Shown here: in pieces, positions 44,039-52,945 of the stretch | Layout: each line of letters starts with the position of its first letter | Position numbering within the stretch: the first letter of the stretch is position 1 | Assembly: GCF_014203705.1 (NCBI RefSeq) | Contig: NZ_JACHJR010000001.1 | Location: 7,688,001-7,752,000 of the forward strand | DNA: 64,000 nt | Direction: 5' to 3' | DNA from: Kitasatospora gansuensis | GTDB taxonomy: Bacteria > Actinomycetota > Actinomycetes > Streptomycetales > Streptomycetaceae | Translations under genes and position numbers: made by a program | Notes under the pieces: model-generated | Databases searched by the model: none | Told to the model about the DNA's origin: nothing | What the model saw: the letters and a program-made list of their open reading frames with translations, nothing else

Positions 44039-44051
44039 TGACGATGCGTCA
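44039..44051. promoter_or_regulatory. Palindrome in the promoter region of the radical SAM gene
   Basis: TGACGATGCGTCA is a perfect 13-bp palindrome (TGACG, ATG, CGTCA), 71 bases upstream of the radical SAM start on the minus strand, in the 230-bp gap between divergent genes. It could be an operator; no regulator is nearby. Confidence 0.35.
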
Positions 44052-44161
44052 GTTGTGTTCATGGGGTGAACATCAGAAGCGGGGGGTCATCGGGGCGGCG
44101 CAGTTGGAAGGTTCCGGGCCTTGTGGCCCCGGTGGCCTGCTGTTATCGCCCGGTCCAGGAC

Positions 44162-44191
44162 TTGGAGTTGTGCTCGCAGGTGGGGTAACTC
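44162..44191 (+). promoter_or_regulatory. Possible promoter of the DUF1152 gene
   Basis: TTGGAG (44162-44167), an 18-bp spacer and TAACTC (44186-44191) lie just before the ATG at 44200, which has no ribosome binding site, so a leaderless or very short leader is possible. Confidence 0.3.
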
Positions 44192-44199
44192 TGGTGCGC

Positions 44200-45282
44200 A
44201 TGAAGCGACTTCTGATCGCCGCCGGCGGTGGCGGCGACGCCATCGCGACCTCGATGGTGCACGCCGCGCTGTACGGCGCGGACACCCCCGCCCTGGTGCT
44301 GACCTACGCCTGGGAGCGGCTGGTGGTCGATCCCGTCCCCGGCCCCCGGCGGCCCGCCGACTTCACCGGTACCGTCGCGGCCGGGCCGGGGCTGTGGCTG
44401 GTCACGTCGCAGTCCGCGCCCAGGGCACCGGCGGGTTCGCTGCTGCCCCGCCTGGCTGGCGAACTCCGGCCGGAGCTGGGCCTGTTGGACCCGTACGAGG
44501 GCGCGGTCGGCCTGGCCCGGCAGATCCGGGCAGCGGCGCTCCACTGCGGCGCGGACCGGGTGGACGTGGTCGACGTGGGCGGTGACGTGGTCGCCGACGG
44601 CACCGAACCGACGCTGCGCAGCCCGCTCGGGGACGCGCTCGCGCTGGCCGCCTGCGCGGCGGCGGGGTTGCCGACCACCGTGCACGTGGCCGGGCCGGGG
44701 TTGGACTCCGAGGTGCCGGAGGGTGTGCTGCTGCCCCGGTTGGGCGCTCCGGCCTTTGCCTTGACGAGTTGTCATGCTCTCGCTGTCGACCGGGTCTTCG
44801 ACTGGCATCCGTCCGAGGCGAGCGCGTTGCTGGTGGCGGCGGCGCGCGGAGTACGCGGAGTCTGCGGCACGCGCGACGCACCGCAGCCGGTGCTGCTGGG
44901 CCCGGCGAGCGCCGAGGTCTACTCGCTGTCGCTGGCCCGCGCCCTCGAACTCAACCCACTGGCCCGGGCGTTGGCGGGCACCACCGACCTGGCGCAGGCG
45001 GAGGCGGCCAGTACGGCGGTCTGCGGCTTCTCCGAGATCGCCCGCGAACGGGCCAGGGCGCTGACCCCGGAGCCGCCCGCCGCCCGGCCCGCCGGTGGCG
45101 ACCCGGCAGAGCGCTTCGGCACCTGGGCGGCCCGCACGGCGGCCATGGGCATCGAGTACGTCACCACCCGCCGGATCACCGAGGAACTCGCCCTGACCGC
45201 GGGCGAATCCGTCCTGCTCCAGGCCCACCTGCGGTCGGCCGGTCGGCAGGTGGCCCCGCTCTGGCGGTTGGGGAGCGCGTAG
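44200..45282 (+). CDS. DUF1152 protein
   Basis: A 360-residue cytoplasmic protein of the DUF1152 family. It opens with LLIAAGGGGDAIATSMVHAA, a glycine-rich turn that suggests nucleotide binding, followed by DVVDVGGDVVADG and LGDALALAACAAAGL, both conserved in the family. No transmembrane segment. The function is not established. A GTG at 44194 is an alternative start. It probably forms its own unit; the GNAT gene follows after about 150 bases. Confidence 0.75.
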   Translation: MKRLLIAAGGGGDAIATSMVHAALYGADTPALVLTYAWERLVVDPVPGPRRPADFTGTVAAGPGLWLVTSQSAPRAPAGSLLPRLAGELRPELGLLDPYEGAVGLARQIRAAALHCGADRVDVVDVGGDVVADGTEPTLRSPLGDALALAACAAAGLPTTVHVAGPGLDSEVPEGVLLPRLGAPAFALTSCHALAVDRVFDWHPSEASALLVAAARGVRGVCGTRDAPQPVLLGPASAEVYSLSLARALELNPLARALAGTTDLAQAEAASTAVCGFSEIARERARALTPEPPAARPAGGDPAERFGTWAARTAAMGIEYVTTRRITEELALTAGESVLLQAHLRSAGRQVAPLWRLGSA

Positions 45283-45433
45283 GTTCCGTCCGGCGGTACC
45301 GAGAGCGGCCGCCGTGGCGTCCGGCGCAACTGGTACCTGGTCGAAGCGCGTCCGGATATGTGGCGACGTCAGAAGCCGTTGCCCACAGTGGCCGTACGAG
45401 AAGCGTGTGGCCGGGAGGATCAGGAGCCGCTCC

Positions 45434-45979
45434 ATGTCGGACGAGATCACCGTGCACCCCGCCCCCTGGCCACCTGCCCCGATCAGGACCGAGCGCCTCG
45501 TGCTCCGCGAGCCCGAGGTCCGGGACCGTGCGGCGTTCATCGAGCTGCTGGCCTCGCCGGCGGTGAACACCTACCTCGGTGGCCCCCGGCCGCAGGACGA
45601 GATCGAGCGCGCGATACCCGGGCCGCCCCGCCGGCGCCCCGGCCTCTTCACCGTCGATCTCGACGGAGCGATGATCGGCCAGATCATGCTCTACAAGGAG
45701 ACGGGGCACGTTCGTCGGGCTGCCGGGTCCGTCGAGCTCGGCTACCTGTTCCTGCCGGAGGCGTGGGGACGCGGGTACGCCGCCGAGGCGTGTGGAGCGG
45801 CACTGGAGTGGTTCGCGGGGGCGGTCCCAGGCGAGCCGGTGGTGCTCGTGACCCAGACCGCCAACGTCCGCTCGATGCGCCTCGCGGCGAAGCTGGGGTT
45901 CATCGAGGTGGAGCGGTTCGAGGCCTACGGCGCTGAGCAGTGGTTCGGCGCGCGGTCCGCAGGGCCGGGGCGGGACTGA
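45434..45979 (+). CDS. GNAT-family N-acetyltransferase
   Basis: A 181-residue RimJ/RimL-type GNAT. IRTERLVLREPEVRDRAAFIELL is the usual N-terminal strand and helix, VELGYLFLPEAWGRGYAAEACGAAL holds motif A (acetyl-CoA pyrophosphate loop GRGYAA), and TQTANVRSMRLAAKLGF is motif B. It transfers acetyl to an amino group of protein or small molecule; which is unknown. AGGAG eight bases ahead of the ATG supports the start. Confidence 0.85.
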   Translation: MSDEITVHPAPWPPAPIRTERLVLREPEVRDRAAFIELLASPAVNTYLGGPRPQDEIERAIPGPPRRRPGLFTVDLDGAMIGQIMLYKETGHVRRAAGSVELGYLFLPEAWGRGYAAEACGAALEWFAGAVPGEPVVLVTQTANVRSMRLAAKLGFIEVERFEAYGAEQWFGARSAGPGRD

Positions 45980-46079
45980 TCAGCGTCCTGGCCAGCCTCT
46001 TCGACCCCGGTAGGAAATCCACCGGCGCCGGACGACCCGGCGGCGGTACTGTCCACCCACACCAGCTTCGGAGGACGCC

Positions 46080-47018
46080 ATGGCATCCGCACCCCCTGCT
46101 TCACGGCCCCGCTGGGACGATCTGCCTGCCGCTGTCCGGGCGGCCGTGCAGAGCCGACAGGGAGCCGCGCCGGTCGGCATCGACTACCCGAGTGGTGGCT
46201 TCACCCCGGGGATCGCGGCCCGGGTCGACTTCACGGACGGCAGCAGGGTGTTCGTGAAAGGCATCGCGCTGAACGACCGCACGGCCCGCCACTACGAGGC
46301 GGAAGCTGCAGTTGGGCCCTACCTGCCACCGTCAGTGGCCCCCGAGCTGTTGTGGTCGATCCGGGCAGGGGGCTGGCTGCTGAACGCGTACGAGGACATT
46401 GCCGGCACCATCCCCGATCTCTCACCGACCTCGCCGGACCTGACGCCGGCCCTGTCGGTTATCGGGCTGCTGCGGGACGAACTGACGCCGTGTCCGGCGC
46501 CGGGGATCCCGCCGGTGAGCACCATCCTGGCCGAACTCACCGGCGGCTGGGCCACCCTCGCCGACAAGCACCCCGAGGCGCTGGACCCGTGGGAGCGACG
46601 CCACTTGGCCGCACTCCTGTCCAGCGACGACAGCGACCTCCTCACACAGACCTCCGCCGGGGCGACCCTGCTGCACTGCGACCTGCGGCCGGACAACCTG
46701 CTCATCGGCGGACACCGGGTGCGGGTCATCGACTGGTCCTGGGCCACCCGAGGTGCCGCCTGGGTGGACGCCGCCTTCCTCGTGCCGCAGCTGATCCTCG
46801 CCGGGCACACCCCTGAGCAAGCAGAGGACGCGCTCGCCGCCCACGTACCGGCGTGGAAGGCGGCGCCCCCGGCCGCGCTGACCTCCTTCGCGATCGCCGT
46901 CACCGGGTACTGGCGGCGCCACCACGTGAACGGCCCCGGCGGCGCGCTGGGCGACTACCGCCGCCGCGCCGCCGAAGCCGGACAGCACTGGATCACCCAC
47001 CGCACGGGCTGGGCATAG
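46080..47018 (+). CDS. Aminoglycoside phosphotransferase (APH)-family kinase-like protein
   Basis: A 312-residue APH/choline-kinase-fold protein. The catalytic loop LLHCDLRPDNLLI (HxDxxxxN) and the metal-binding VRVIDWSWA (usually IDW/IDFD) are intact; SRVFVKGIA holds the ATP-binding lysine. It phosphorylates a small molecule, not necessarily an antibiotic. GGAGGACGCC before the ATG fixes the start. A short inverted repeat at 47048-47076 follows the stop and may slow transcription. Confidence 0.8.
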   Translation: MASAPPASRPRWDDLPAAVRAAVQSRQGAAPVGIDYPSGGFTPGIAARVDFTDGSRVFVKGIALNDRTARHYEAEAAVGPYLPPSVAPELLWSIRAGGWLLNAYEDIAGTIPDLSPTSPDLTPALSVIGLLRDELTPCPAPGIPPVSTILAELTGGWATLADKHPEALDPWERRHLAALLSSDDSDLLTQTSAGATLLHCDLRPDNLLIGGHRVRVIDWSWATRGAAWVDAAFLVPQLILAGHTPEQAEDALAAHVPAWKAAPPAALTSFAIAVTGYWRRHHVNGPGGALGDYRRRAAEAGQHWITHRTGWA

Positions 47019-47075
47019 AGCCCTGGCACGCTTCCAACCTGGTCGGCCGGTGCCGGCCGGAGAGGTACCGGCACC

Positions 47076-47198
47076 GTGACCGGACGGCTTGCGCCCGCTG
47101 AGTACTACGCGTTGCTGCCACATCGCCGGGCCGGCGTCGGGTTACTGATGCGCCGCGGGGACGGCCGGGTCCTGTGCGGGCTGGCTAGTCGCCATTGA
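47076..47198 (+). pseudogene. 5' fragment of a Nudix hydrolase gene
   Basis: GTG start with AGAGG ahead, then 40 residues: TGRLAPAEYYALLPHRRAG followed by VGLLMRRGDGRVLCGL, the standard opening of a streptomycete Nudix protein (the GAGVL-F-DxxGRVLL strand). The reading stops at TGA 47196 before the Nudix box, and the next gene on the minus strand starts to end inside it (47185). A deletion removed the rest. Confidence 0.6.
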
Positions 47199-47484
47199 AC
47201 AGAAGCACGTGGTGAGGCTTGCTCTGCATCTGCTCTGTCAGGGCGAGCAGCTCGCGTGCCGCTTCGGCCTCACCTGTTGGGGCTTCCTGAGCCAGTCGGA
47301 TCAGTTCGGGGATGAGCAAGCGGAGTTGGAGCCGGTTAAAGACCGTGTTGTCCTCTGGATCGACATGGCCCAGGCCTGGTAGCCCTAGGTTGTGTGCCCG
47401 GAGGCAGAGGGCGTTGATCGAGGGGTGGCTGCAGATGGCCAAGGTCTCGCCCGTGTAGGTCCGCAGGTGCACGCTGATTGGCAT
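47185..47484 (-). CDS. Small unknown protein (99 aa)
   Basis: A 99-residue soluble protein without recognised domain: MPISVHLRTYTGETLAICSH, then SINALCLRAHNLGLPG and a helical second half (LIPELIRLAQEAPTGEAEAARELLAL). Composition and codon use are protein-like. The ATG at 47484 has no nearby ribosome binding site; TAAAGT lies six bases before it, so a leaderless transcript is likely. It lies next to a truncated Nudix gene, at the edge of the scrambled region. Confidence 0.6.
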   Translation of the reverse strand: MPISVHLRTYTGETLAICSHPSINALCLRAHNLGLPGLGHVDPEDNTVFNRLQLRLLIPELIRLAQEAPTGEAEAARELLALTEQMQSKPHHVLLFNGD

Positions 47485-47526
47485 AGCCGGACTTTAGGGC
47501 TCTCCCCTTGGCCGCCGCGCCGGGGT

Positions 47527-49578
47527 TCACCGGACATCTCGGCATGTCTCGTCCGCGCGGGGGCTCGGACAGGTGAGGGCCTCTTCGACCAGTGCTCGGA
47601 GTTCTTGGTCATCGAGGATCATCGGGTATCCGCCGTCCGCCGACAGGCGGCGGTCCGACTGCTGAACCGTCAGCAGCGCGGCCCGGGTGGTGTGGCTGAT
47701 CTCGCCGATGCGGATCAGGGCTTCGAGCGCATGCCGAAACGTCCTGAAGCCGTCGCCGCCGTCCGCGATCGGCAGCACGAACTCTTCCAGGACCTGCCTG
47801 CTCGGTTCGGCCCGGCCCGTGATCGACCAGAGCGTGATTGCCGCACCGAGGCGTGGCCAGCCGGTGTTGTTCTCCATGACGAGCCGGACGCGGTCCCCGT
47901 AGGGTGCCGCCGCCAGGCCGAAATCGTTCAAGGCGCCGATCGGCCCGCCCCAGGGATCTTCCGTCGTCATGACCGCGTCGCCGAAGAACCGCAGCGCCGC
48001 CTCGCGTTCCGTGCTGATGTGGGCGGCCAGCTGAGCCAAGTGACCATCGTTGTATGGGGATTCCAGCAGCTGGACGGTAGCCAGGGCCGGCTCGGCAGAC
48101 GCGGCGGCCGGACCCATCGCCTGAAGCACCCCGATCACACTGTTCGAGGTCCAGGTGTCCGCGAGCAGCGGCAGGAGGTCGGGCAGAGCCGGTAGGGCGT
48201 CCTCGCCCCAGGACTGCAGTACCTCGAGGAACGCCCGGGTCGCACCGCCTCGTACTCCACCCTGCCGGATCGCCTCGCGTATGGCGGGCAGCAGGACGTC
48301 AGCGTGCGCCCGCAGGGGGGTCAGCACGTCCTTCGCATCCGGGCGTCTCGGATCGCCGATGACGTAGCCGCGCCACTGCTCCTCCCGTACGCGGAGCTGG
48401 TCAACCAGGCCGGGCAGCGCCCGCGGGTCGCCGATGCGGGTCAGTGCCCAGCGGGCGAATTCCCCGACCGTCCCGTCGAGTCCTTCGAGTGGGCCCTCGC
48501 TTTCTTCGGCACTGTCGTCGTCGAGGAGTTCGGCGAGCTGGTCGGCGTACGGGGCCGACACCGGGCCGAGTGCGGCGAGGATGTTCGCCGCCCGCAGCCG
48601 AACGGTCCCGTCAGGAAAGCCCAGCAAGCCGCCCGCCAGCGGCAGCAGCACAGCCTCCACCGACCGCCGCTCGGTCAGGAAGCGCCACGCCAGGTCCAGC
48701 GCCGCCCGGCACAGCGCGGCATCCCCGGTGCGCTGCGCGGACTCGGTCAGCCGGACGGCGAAGGAGAGTTCGGCGTCCGGGTCGTGCGCCAGGAGCCACC
48801 CTGTCGTCAGGATCAGCTCCTCACGGGTCCAGGCACATTCGTAGGCCGGGGTGTACCAGACCTCCTCGAAGCGCGGGCGCAGTTGGAGATCGGAGAACAC
48901 CTCGCTCAAACGGTCCAACTGCCGGACGAGCAGTCCCGGGTCGAGTTTCGCCGAGGCATGCACAGCCGCCACCCACAGGATCGGATCGTCGCCGTCCAGT
49001 ACAGCACCCAGCACCGCACGCGCCGCCACGGTCGCATCGGTCTCGGGGCCCGCCGCCACGGCGTCGCCGAGTGCGAGCAGCAGCGCGGGACGTACCGTCG
49101 GGTCGGTCTCCACACGCCATCGCTCCAGAAGCAGCAGGGGCCGATCACTGGCGAGCAGGATCGCCGCCCGCCGCACCATCGGTTCCGGATCCGCGAGTAG
49201 GGCCAAGGCTCCCGTCCAGTCCTCGCCGTCCAGGGCCGGCGCCCGCATGTCCGCCAGCAACTGGATCAGGGTGGTCCGCGCACCCATGGCCGGGTCTGTG
49301 GCGAGCGCGATGATGAACGGCAAGGCGGCCGCCGCGGCCGACGGCGTGCGGTCCTCCTCGATCGTGGCGAGACAGTAGAGCCGACTGCAGTCCTCCTCCG
49401 TCGCCTTCGCTCCCGCGAGGGCGAGCTGACGAAGCGTCAGGCGCACGTTGTCCGCCGGTTCGCCGAGGCGGTCCTTCCCCAGCTCGTCCCACGCCACCGC
49501 GTCCAGCGCCGCCAGCGAAATTCCCGTCACCGTCATCCCATCCACCACCACGTCGTCCTGCTCGTCACCGGTCGTCAT
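47527..49578 (-). CDS. HEAT-repeat protein (683 aa)
   Basis: A 683-residue soluble protein built of HEAT-like helical repeats throughout: ARTTLIQLLADMRAPALDG, LALLADPEPMVRRAAILLAS, VRLRAANILAALGPVSAPYADQLAELLDD, ATRAFLEVLQSWGEDALPALPDLLPLLAD. No catalytic motif, signal or membrane segment. HEAT solenoids bind proteins or nucleic acid. The ATG at 49578 is taken because the charged, protein-like sequence starts there; ATG 49536 is an alternative, and neither has a good ribosome binding site. It runs alone. Confidence 0.7.
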   Translation of the reverse strand: MTTGDEQDDVVVDGMTVTGISLAALDAVAWDELGKDRLGEPADNVRLTLRQLALAGAKATEEDCSRLYCLATIEEDRTPSAAAAALPFIIALATDPAMGARTTLIQLLADMRAPALDGEDWTGALALLADPEPMVRRAAILLASDRPLLLLERWRVETDPTVRPALLLALGDAVAAGPETDATVAARAVLGAVLDGDDPILWVAAVHASAKLDPGLLVRQLDRLSEVFSDLQLRPRFEEVWYTPAYECAWTREELILTTGWLLAHDPDAELSFAVRLTESAQRTGDAALCRAALDLAWRFLTERRSVEAVLLPLAGGLLGFPDGTVRLRAANILAALGPVSAPYADQLAELLDDDSAEESEGPLEGLDGTVGEFARWALTRIGDPRALPGLVDQLRVREEQWRGYVIGDPRRPDAKDVLTPLRAHADVLLPAIREAIRQGGVRGGATRAFLEVLQSWGEDALPALPDLLPLLADTWTSNSVIGVLQAMGPAAASAEPALATVQLLESPYNDGHLAQLAAHISTEREAALRFFGDAVMTTEDPWGGPIGALNDFGLAAAPYGDRVRLVMENNTGWPRLGAAITLWSITGRAEPSRQVLEEFVLPIADGGDGFRTFRHALEALIRIGEISHTTRAALLTVQQSDRRLSADGGYPMILDDQELRALVEEALTCPSPRADETCRDVR

Positions 49579-49946
49579 CGTCCAGGAAGCCGGCCGTCCT
49601 GTCGCTCGAAATTCGCTCCACCTGATGCACGAGGCACAGCTCAGCCCGGAGAGCCCGGCGAGGCATGCCATGGCTGCCCGGTGCCGCCGCTGCCGAGACC
49701 GGGGCACCGCATGTGGGCGCCGGTGCGGGCGAGGGCTGGGTACAGGCCTCGCCGTTGCCATCCCGTCACGCTGCTCCAGCAACTGATGACCGCTCGACTC
49801 AACGCTCTTGGCCCTCGAACGTCGGCGTTACCACTCGGCGCACCCCACTGATTGGGCGTCGGCGAATTCCGCCACCTGATTGCCTCTCAGCTCCCTCTGG
49901 CACCGTGAGGTTAGGCTGCTGTTTCCAATAGGCGGAGGAGAGCAGC

Positions 49947-50408
49947 ATGCCGCGTGGGACCCACCTGAACGATGCCCTCCCGCTCTTGCGTCGAGAGGTG
50001 GAGAGCGGGCCGTCGCCGGTTGCCGAGTTGACCGCCCAGGATGCCTGGTTGGCCTTCCTGCGCTTCGGGCGTCAGCGCTTTGACACAGCAGTCACGCCGG
50101 GGTCTGACGGGTTGCTCTTTCAATACGGCACGTACGCCTTCAGCGGGCCACCGATGTTCACAGTCGACTTCACCCGACAGTTCGACATCAACGATGACGA
50201 CGGCGAGCACTGCCACTACGTTCAGGTCCACTGCGAGCTCCGGTACCCGCCGGATCCGGCTCTTCGGGACCTGGGAAGCTTCAACTCCTGGTTCTTCCAC
50301 GACACCGGCGAGGAACTCGAACAGTGGGCCGAGGAACTGGGTGGCCGCCTGGATCCGCTCCGCAACCGGAGGCCTGCCGGGATCCATCTCTACGAAGGAC
50401 CGGTATAG
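49947..50408 (+). CDS. Conserved unknown protein (153 aa)
   Basis: A soluble 153-residue protein. Features: an N-terminal helix (LNDALPLLRREVESG), then beta-rich LFQYGTYAFSGPPMFTVDFTRQFDI and HCHYVQVHCELRYPPDP, and a C-terminal helix (LEQWAEELGGRLDPL). The ribosome binding site GGAGGAGAGCAGC is among the strongest in the window, so it is surely expressed. No family recognised and no linked gene; IS fragments begin directly after the stop. Confidence 0.7.
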   Translation: MPRGTHLNDALPLLRREVESGPSPVAELTAQDAWLAFLRFGRQRFDTAVTPGSDGLLFQYGTYAFSGPPMFTVDFTRQFDINDDDGEHCHYVQVHCELRYPPDPALRDLGSFNSWFFHDTGEELEQWAEELGGRLDPLRNRRPAGIHLYEGPV

Positions 50409-50420
50409 GCGGCTCCGAAG

Positions 50421-50740
50421 GTGGTTCTTCCTCATCTGGCAGCCGTGGCAGTTGAGTTGGTCGAGCGGACGGCTGCCGGGGTGAGGTTCCCCTGCCCGCG
50501 TGGCGGCCACTGCGGCGGTGTGTCGTCCCGGGTGCATGGCTGATACGTGCGGCGGCTGGCCGATGCCGCGATCGGCGGAGCTCGGGCGGTGATCGAGTTG
50601 ATGGTGCGCCGGTTCCGCTGCGAGAACTCGGCCTGCCCTGCTGTCACGTTCGTCGAGCAGGTCAGCGGGCTGACGACGCCTCATGCCCGGCGCCCGCTTG
50701 GCTGCCGCGCTGGGCATCACGCCGCCATCCCGGTCGTCCC
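50421..50740 (+). pseudogene. ISL3-family transposase fragment
   Basis: One frame reads CPRGGHCGGVSSRVHG, stop (TGA), YVRRLADAAIGGARAVIELMV, RRFRCENSACPAVTFVEQV and SGLTTPHARR, the zinc-finger N-terminus of ISL3 transposases (one finger cysteine already replaced by Gly). An in-frame stop at about 50541 and loss of the catalytic half show it is dead. Confidence 0.75.
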
Positions 50741-50756
50741 GCACGCCCCGGTGAAC

Positions 50757-51113
50757 CCGCCCGGCAGGAGTTCGAGTACCAGCGTCACGGCACCGCGTCC
50801 CTCGCCGCCGCCGAGCGCATCTTGGAACGCCTCCAGGTCACTCGCGAGACCGTGCTGGAGCCGGCGGCCGAGGATGGTGCCCCGCTGCCGCGACGTCCTC
50901 GCCGCCTTCGAGCAGGCCGGGCGAGGCTTGCGGGCCAGGGATGTCTGTCAGGCCCTCGGCATCGGCCTGGAACCACGGCACACCGAGGGCACCGCAGTGC
51001 TGTGGTCGATGACGATGCTCATCAGCCGCCGGCCGGCCCGGTGGCGAGCGTGAACCGTCCCGGGGTGGGTTCGGGCCTTCGCCCGTGAAGGCCCGGACCC
51101 ACGGTCGAGGGCG
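50757..51113 (+). pseudogene. IS630-like scrap joined to a winged-helix-like domain fragment
   Basis: From 50770 a short frame (RQEFEYQRHGTASLAAAE) resembles the start of an IS630-type catalytic region but then degenerates. From about 50885 another frame reads DVLAAFEQAGRGLRARDVCQ and ALGIGLEPRHTEG, the first half of a small DNA-binding-like domain often found as IS-associated debris in streptomycetes. It breaks off at the 75-bp direct repeat (50999). Nothing here is intact. Confidence 0.5.
50999..51073. repeat. 75-bp direct repeat, copy A
   Basis: This stretch is nearly identical (five mismatches in 75) to 51879-51953. Both copies lie in the same orientation and flank the HAD phosphatase gene. 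On the minus strand the copy reads PTPGRFTLATGPAGG and a stop, like the tail of the winged-helix-like domain seen as fragments nearby. Confidence 0.85.
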
Positions 51114-51806
51114 TCATACAGCATGCGATGCCCACGTGGCGTCCCGGCTCTCCCCGGACACATATGCGCCGAATACAGAGGTGTCGAGATCCTTGAGGGA
51201 CTCCAGTACCAGAGTGGCAATCGCAAAGCGAGGATCGCAGCGATCAGCGGCCTCGGGAACGGCGACGACCGTCATCTGGGCTGACACGCCGGCGAGGACG
51301 CCGTTGAGCGAGTCCTCGATCACAATGCATTCGTCGGGTGACGCGCCGAGGGCGGCGGCTGCGCGGAGATAGGCGCCCGGGTGGGGTTTGCCGTGTTCGT
51401 CGTCTTCGGCGGAAAACACGGCATCGAAAGATCGGTCAAGGCCGGTGCTCGCGAGCGCAGCCCGAATCACCGACTCCGGCGAAGATGACACGACGGCCAT
51501 CGCCCTCGATGCACGCGCGCACGCCGCGACGGCGTGTTCGGCGCCGGGTTTCAGCGCCACTCCCTCCAGCCCACGGCACACGGCGGCCACGATCTGCTGC
51601 TCGACGTCGTCGGGGTCGGCTTGAATGGTGGCCCGGTCGAACCAGTAGGCCACCATGTCCCTTTGCCGCAGCCCGCGCGTCGCCGCCTGCATCTCCGTTG
51701 TGAGGTGCAGGCCAAGCGGACCGAACACTTCACGCTTTGCCGCGTCCCAGATCGGCTCGGAGTCGATCAAAAGGCCGTCCAGGTCGAAGAGGACAATCGG
51801 TTGCAT
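51114..51806 (-). CDS. HAD-superfamily sugar-phosphatase-like hydrolase (HxpB/beta-phosphoglucomutase-like)
   Basis: A 230-residue HAD phosphatase. Motif I is VLFDLDGLLIDSEP, motif II AVVSSSPESV, motif III GKPHPGAYLRAA (lysine) and motif IV CIVIEDSLNGVLAG, with a helical C1 cap between I and II. This layout fits small-sugar-phosphate phosphatases such as 2-deoxyglucose-6-phosphatase. GAAAGAG ahead of the ATG is modest. The gene is bracketed by 75-bp direct repeats, which marks it as possibly acquired or moved as a unit. Confidence 0.85.
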   Translation of the reverse strand: MQPIVLFDLDGLLIDSEPIWDAAKREVFGPLGLHLTTEMQAATRGLRQRDMVAYWFDRATIQADPDDVEQQIVAAVCRGLEGVALKPGAEHAVAACARASRAMAVVSSSPESVIRAALASTGLDRSFDAVFSAEDDEHGKPHPGAYLRAAAALGASPDECIVIEDSLNGVLAGVSAQMTVVAVPEAADRCDPRFAIATLVLESLKDLDTSVFGAYVSGESRDATWASHAV

Positions 51807-51878
51807 CGGTTGCTCTTTCGTTGGCGATCACGCGAGGACGAGACCGAGTCGCTGCCCCGCCGTGCATGAGCAGATGGC

Positions 51879-51953
51879 GCTGTGGTCGATGACGATACCC
51901 ATGAGCCGCCGGCCGGCCCGGCGGCGAGCGTGAACCGTCCCGGGGTGGGCTCG
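51879..51953. repeat. 75-bp direct repeat, copy B
   Basis: Second copy of the repeat at 50999-51073, 880 bp further, just upstream of the HAD gene start. On the minus strand the frame again reads EPTPGRFTLAAGPAGG but continues without the stop found in copy A. Confidence 0.85.
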
Positions 51954-52070
51954 CCGGCCCAGCCCCGGTCGGCCGGCCGCTTCATCTTCGACCGAACGGC
52001 GGATACTCAGCTACGGAGGGTGGGCGGCATCAGGCGATGCCCGCACCGCCCTCGAGCTGGCCCGCAGCCG

Positions 52071-52433
52071 CTATGCGGCCGGTGGCTCCAGTGGTGGGCG
52101 GGAGTCCGAGGTGAGCTCGGGGGCGTAGAGGGTGGCCAGCGGTTCGGGTCCCGCGTAGCGGCGGCAGGTGCACTGGGCAGCCGTCGCGCCCTTTGTCGTC
52201 CCCTCGCCGTCGCTGCCTCCGGTGCCTTTGCGCTTGACCTCCGCATAGCAGCGCCCGTCGTGGAGGTCGTGGTAGGCCAGGTGGTGGCCGCAACCGCAGA
52301 CGGGCTCGGGACCCCGCAAGGCCTTCTCCTGCGCCCCGCGACGCTCGTTGCGCATGCGCCGGACCCGGTCCAGTGTTCCGTTGACGGCGTAGCCGCCCGC
52401 CATGAGCACCACCGCGATACTGATCGCGTCCAC
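52071..52433 (-). CDS. Small protein with N-terminal helix and Cys/His cluster (120 aa)
   Basis: A 120-residue protein of a type frequent in streptomycetes. An N-terminal hydrophobic helix (ISIAVVLMAGGYAVNG) is followed by a basic stretch, then GPEPVCGCGHHLAYHDLHDGRCY and CTCRRYAGPEPLATLYAPEL. The cysteines and histidines look like a metal-binding site. GTG start at 52433 with GGGGGAAC directly ahead. Probably membrane-tethered; function unknown. Confidence 0.65.
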   Translation of the reverse strand: MDAISIAVVLMAGGYAVNGTLDRVRRMRNERRGAQEKALRGPEPVCGCGHHLAYHDLHDGRCYAEVKRKGTGGSDGEGTTKGATAAQCTCRRYAGPEPLATLYAPELTSDSRPPLEPPAA

Positions 52434-52659
52434 GTTCCCCCGATTCCCGGCTTCCCTCCGCGGCGAGCCGTCCGGAACGAGGATCCTACGGAAGCGGACG
52501 CGCCCGCCAGCTGTTTGGACGCGCATGCGAAACATTCCGAGCGTTTCGCACCACCTTCGTAGAGAGGCGGGCGTGGGGTCGTGGTCAGGCGGACGTCGGC
52601 TGGACGGACGGTTGGGGCTGGCATCCGTTACTCGTCGGACAGAACCTCGCCAACGCGCT

Positions 52660-52833
52660 GCCGGGCGATCAGCCACTCGTGCCAGGCCGTCTCCGCTTCG
52701 GCGAGCTCAGCGGGTACCCGGTCCGCCATCTCCCGAAGCGACTGGTGTACCGCGGCATCCTCACCGTACCCGGCCTGTTCGCCCTGCCCCAGCCGACGTC
52801 GCCGGCACCCGACACCGGCTCAAACGGAAACTG
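52660..52833 (+). pseudogene. Fragment of the winged-helix-like domain family
   Basis: A frame without proper start ends LPKRLVYRGILTVPGLFALP plus QPTSPAPDTGSNGN and a TGA at 52831. It matches the C-terminal half of the domain whose first half survives at 50885 and whose other copy lies at 56655, with a short internal deletion between RGILT and PGLF. Dead. Confidence 0.55.
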
Positions 52834-52945
52834 ATGACCCATCACAGAACACCCTGCTCAAACACATATCGTTGCCGTAGAAGGCTGATCACCACTACGG
52901 TCGCCATCGAAGGTTGGGTCACCAACGTGGAATGGCGGGGGCGCA

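Noticed and set aside
47527..49578. The HEAT-repeat protein as a DNA alkylation repair (AlkD-like) enzyme.
   Set aside because: It is more than twice the length of AlkD and none of the characteristic active-site Trp/Asp/Arg pattern could be placed.
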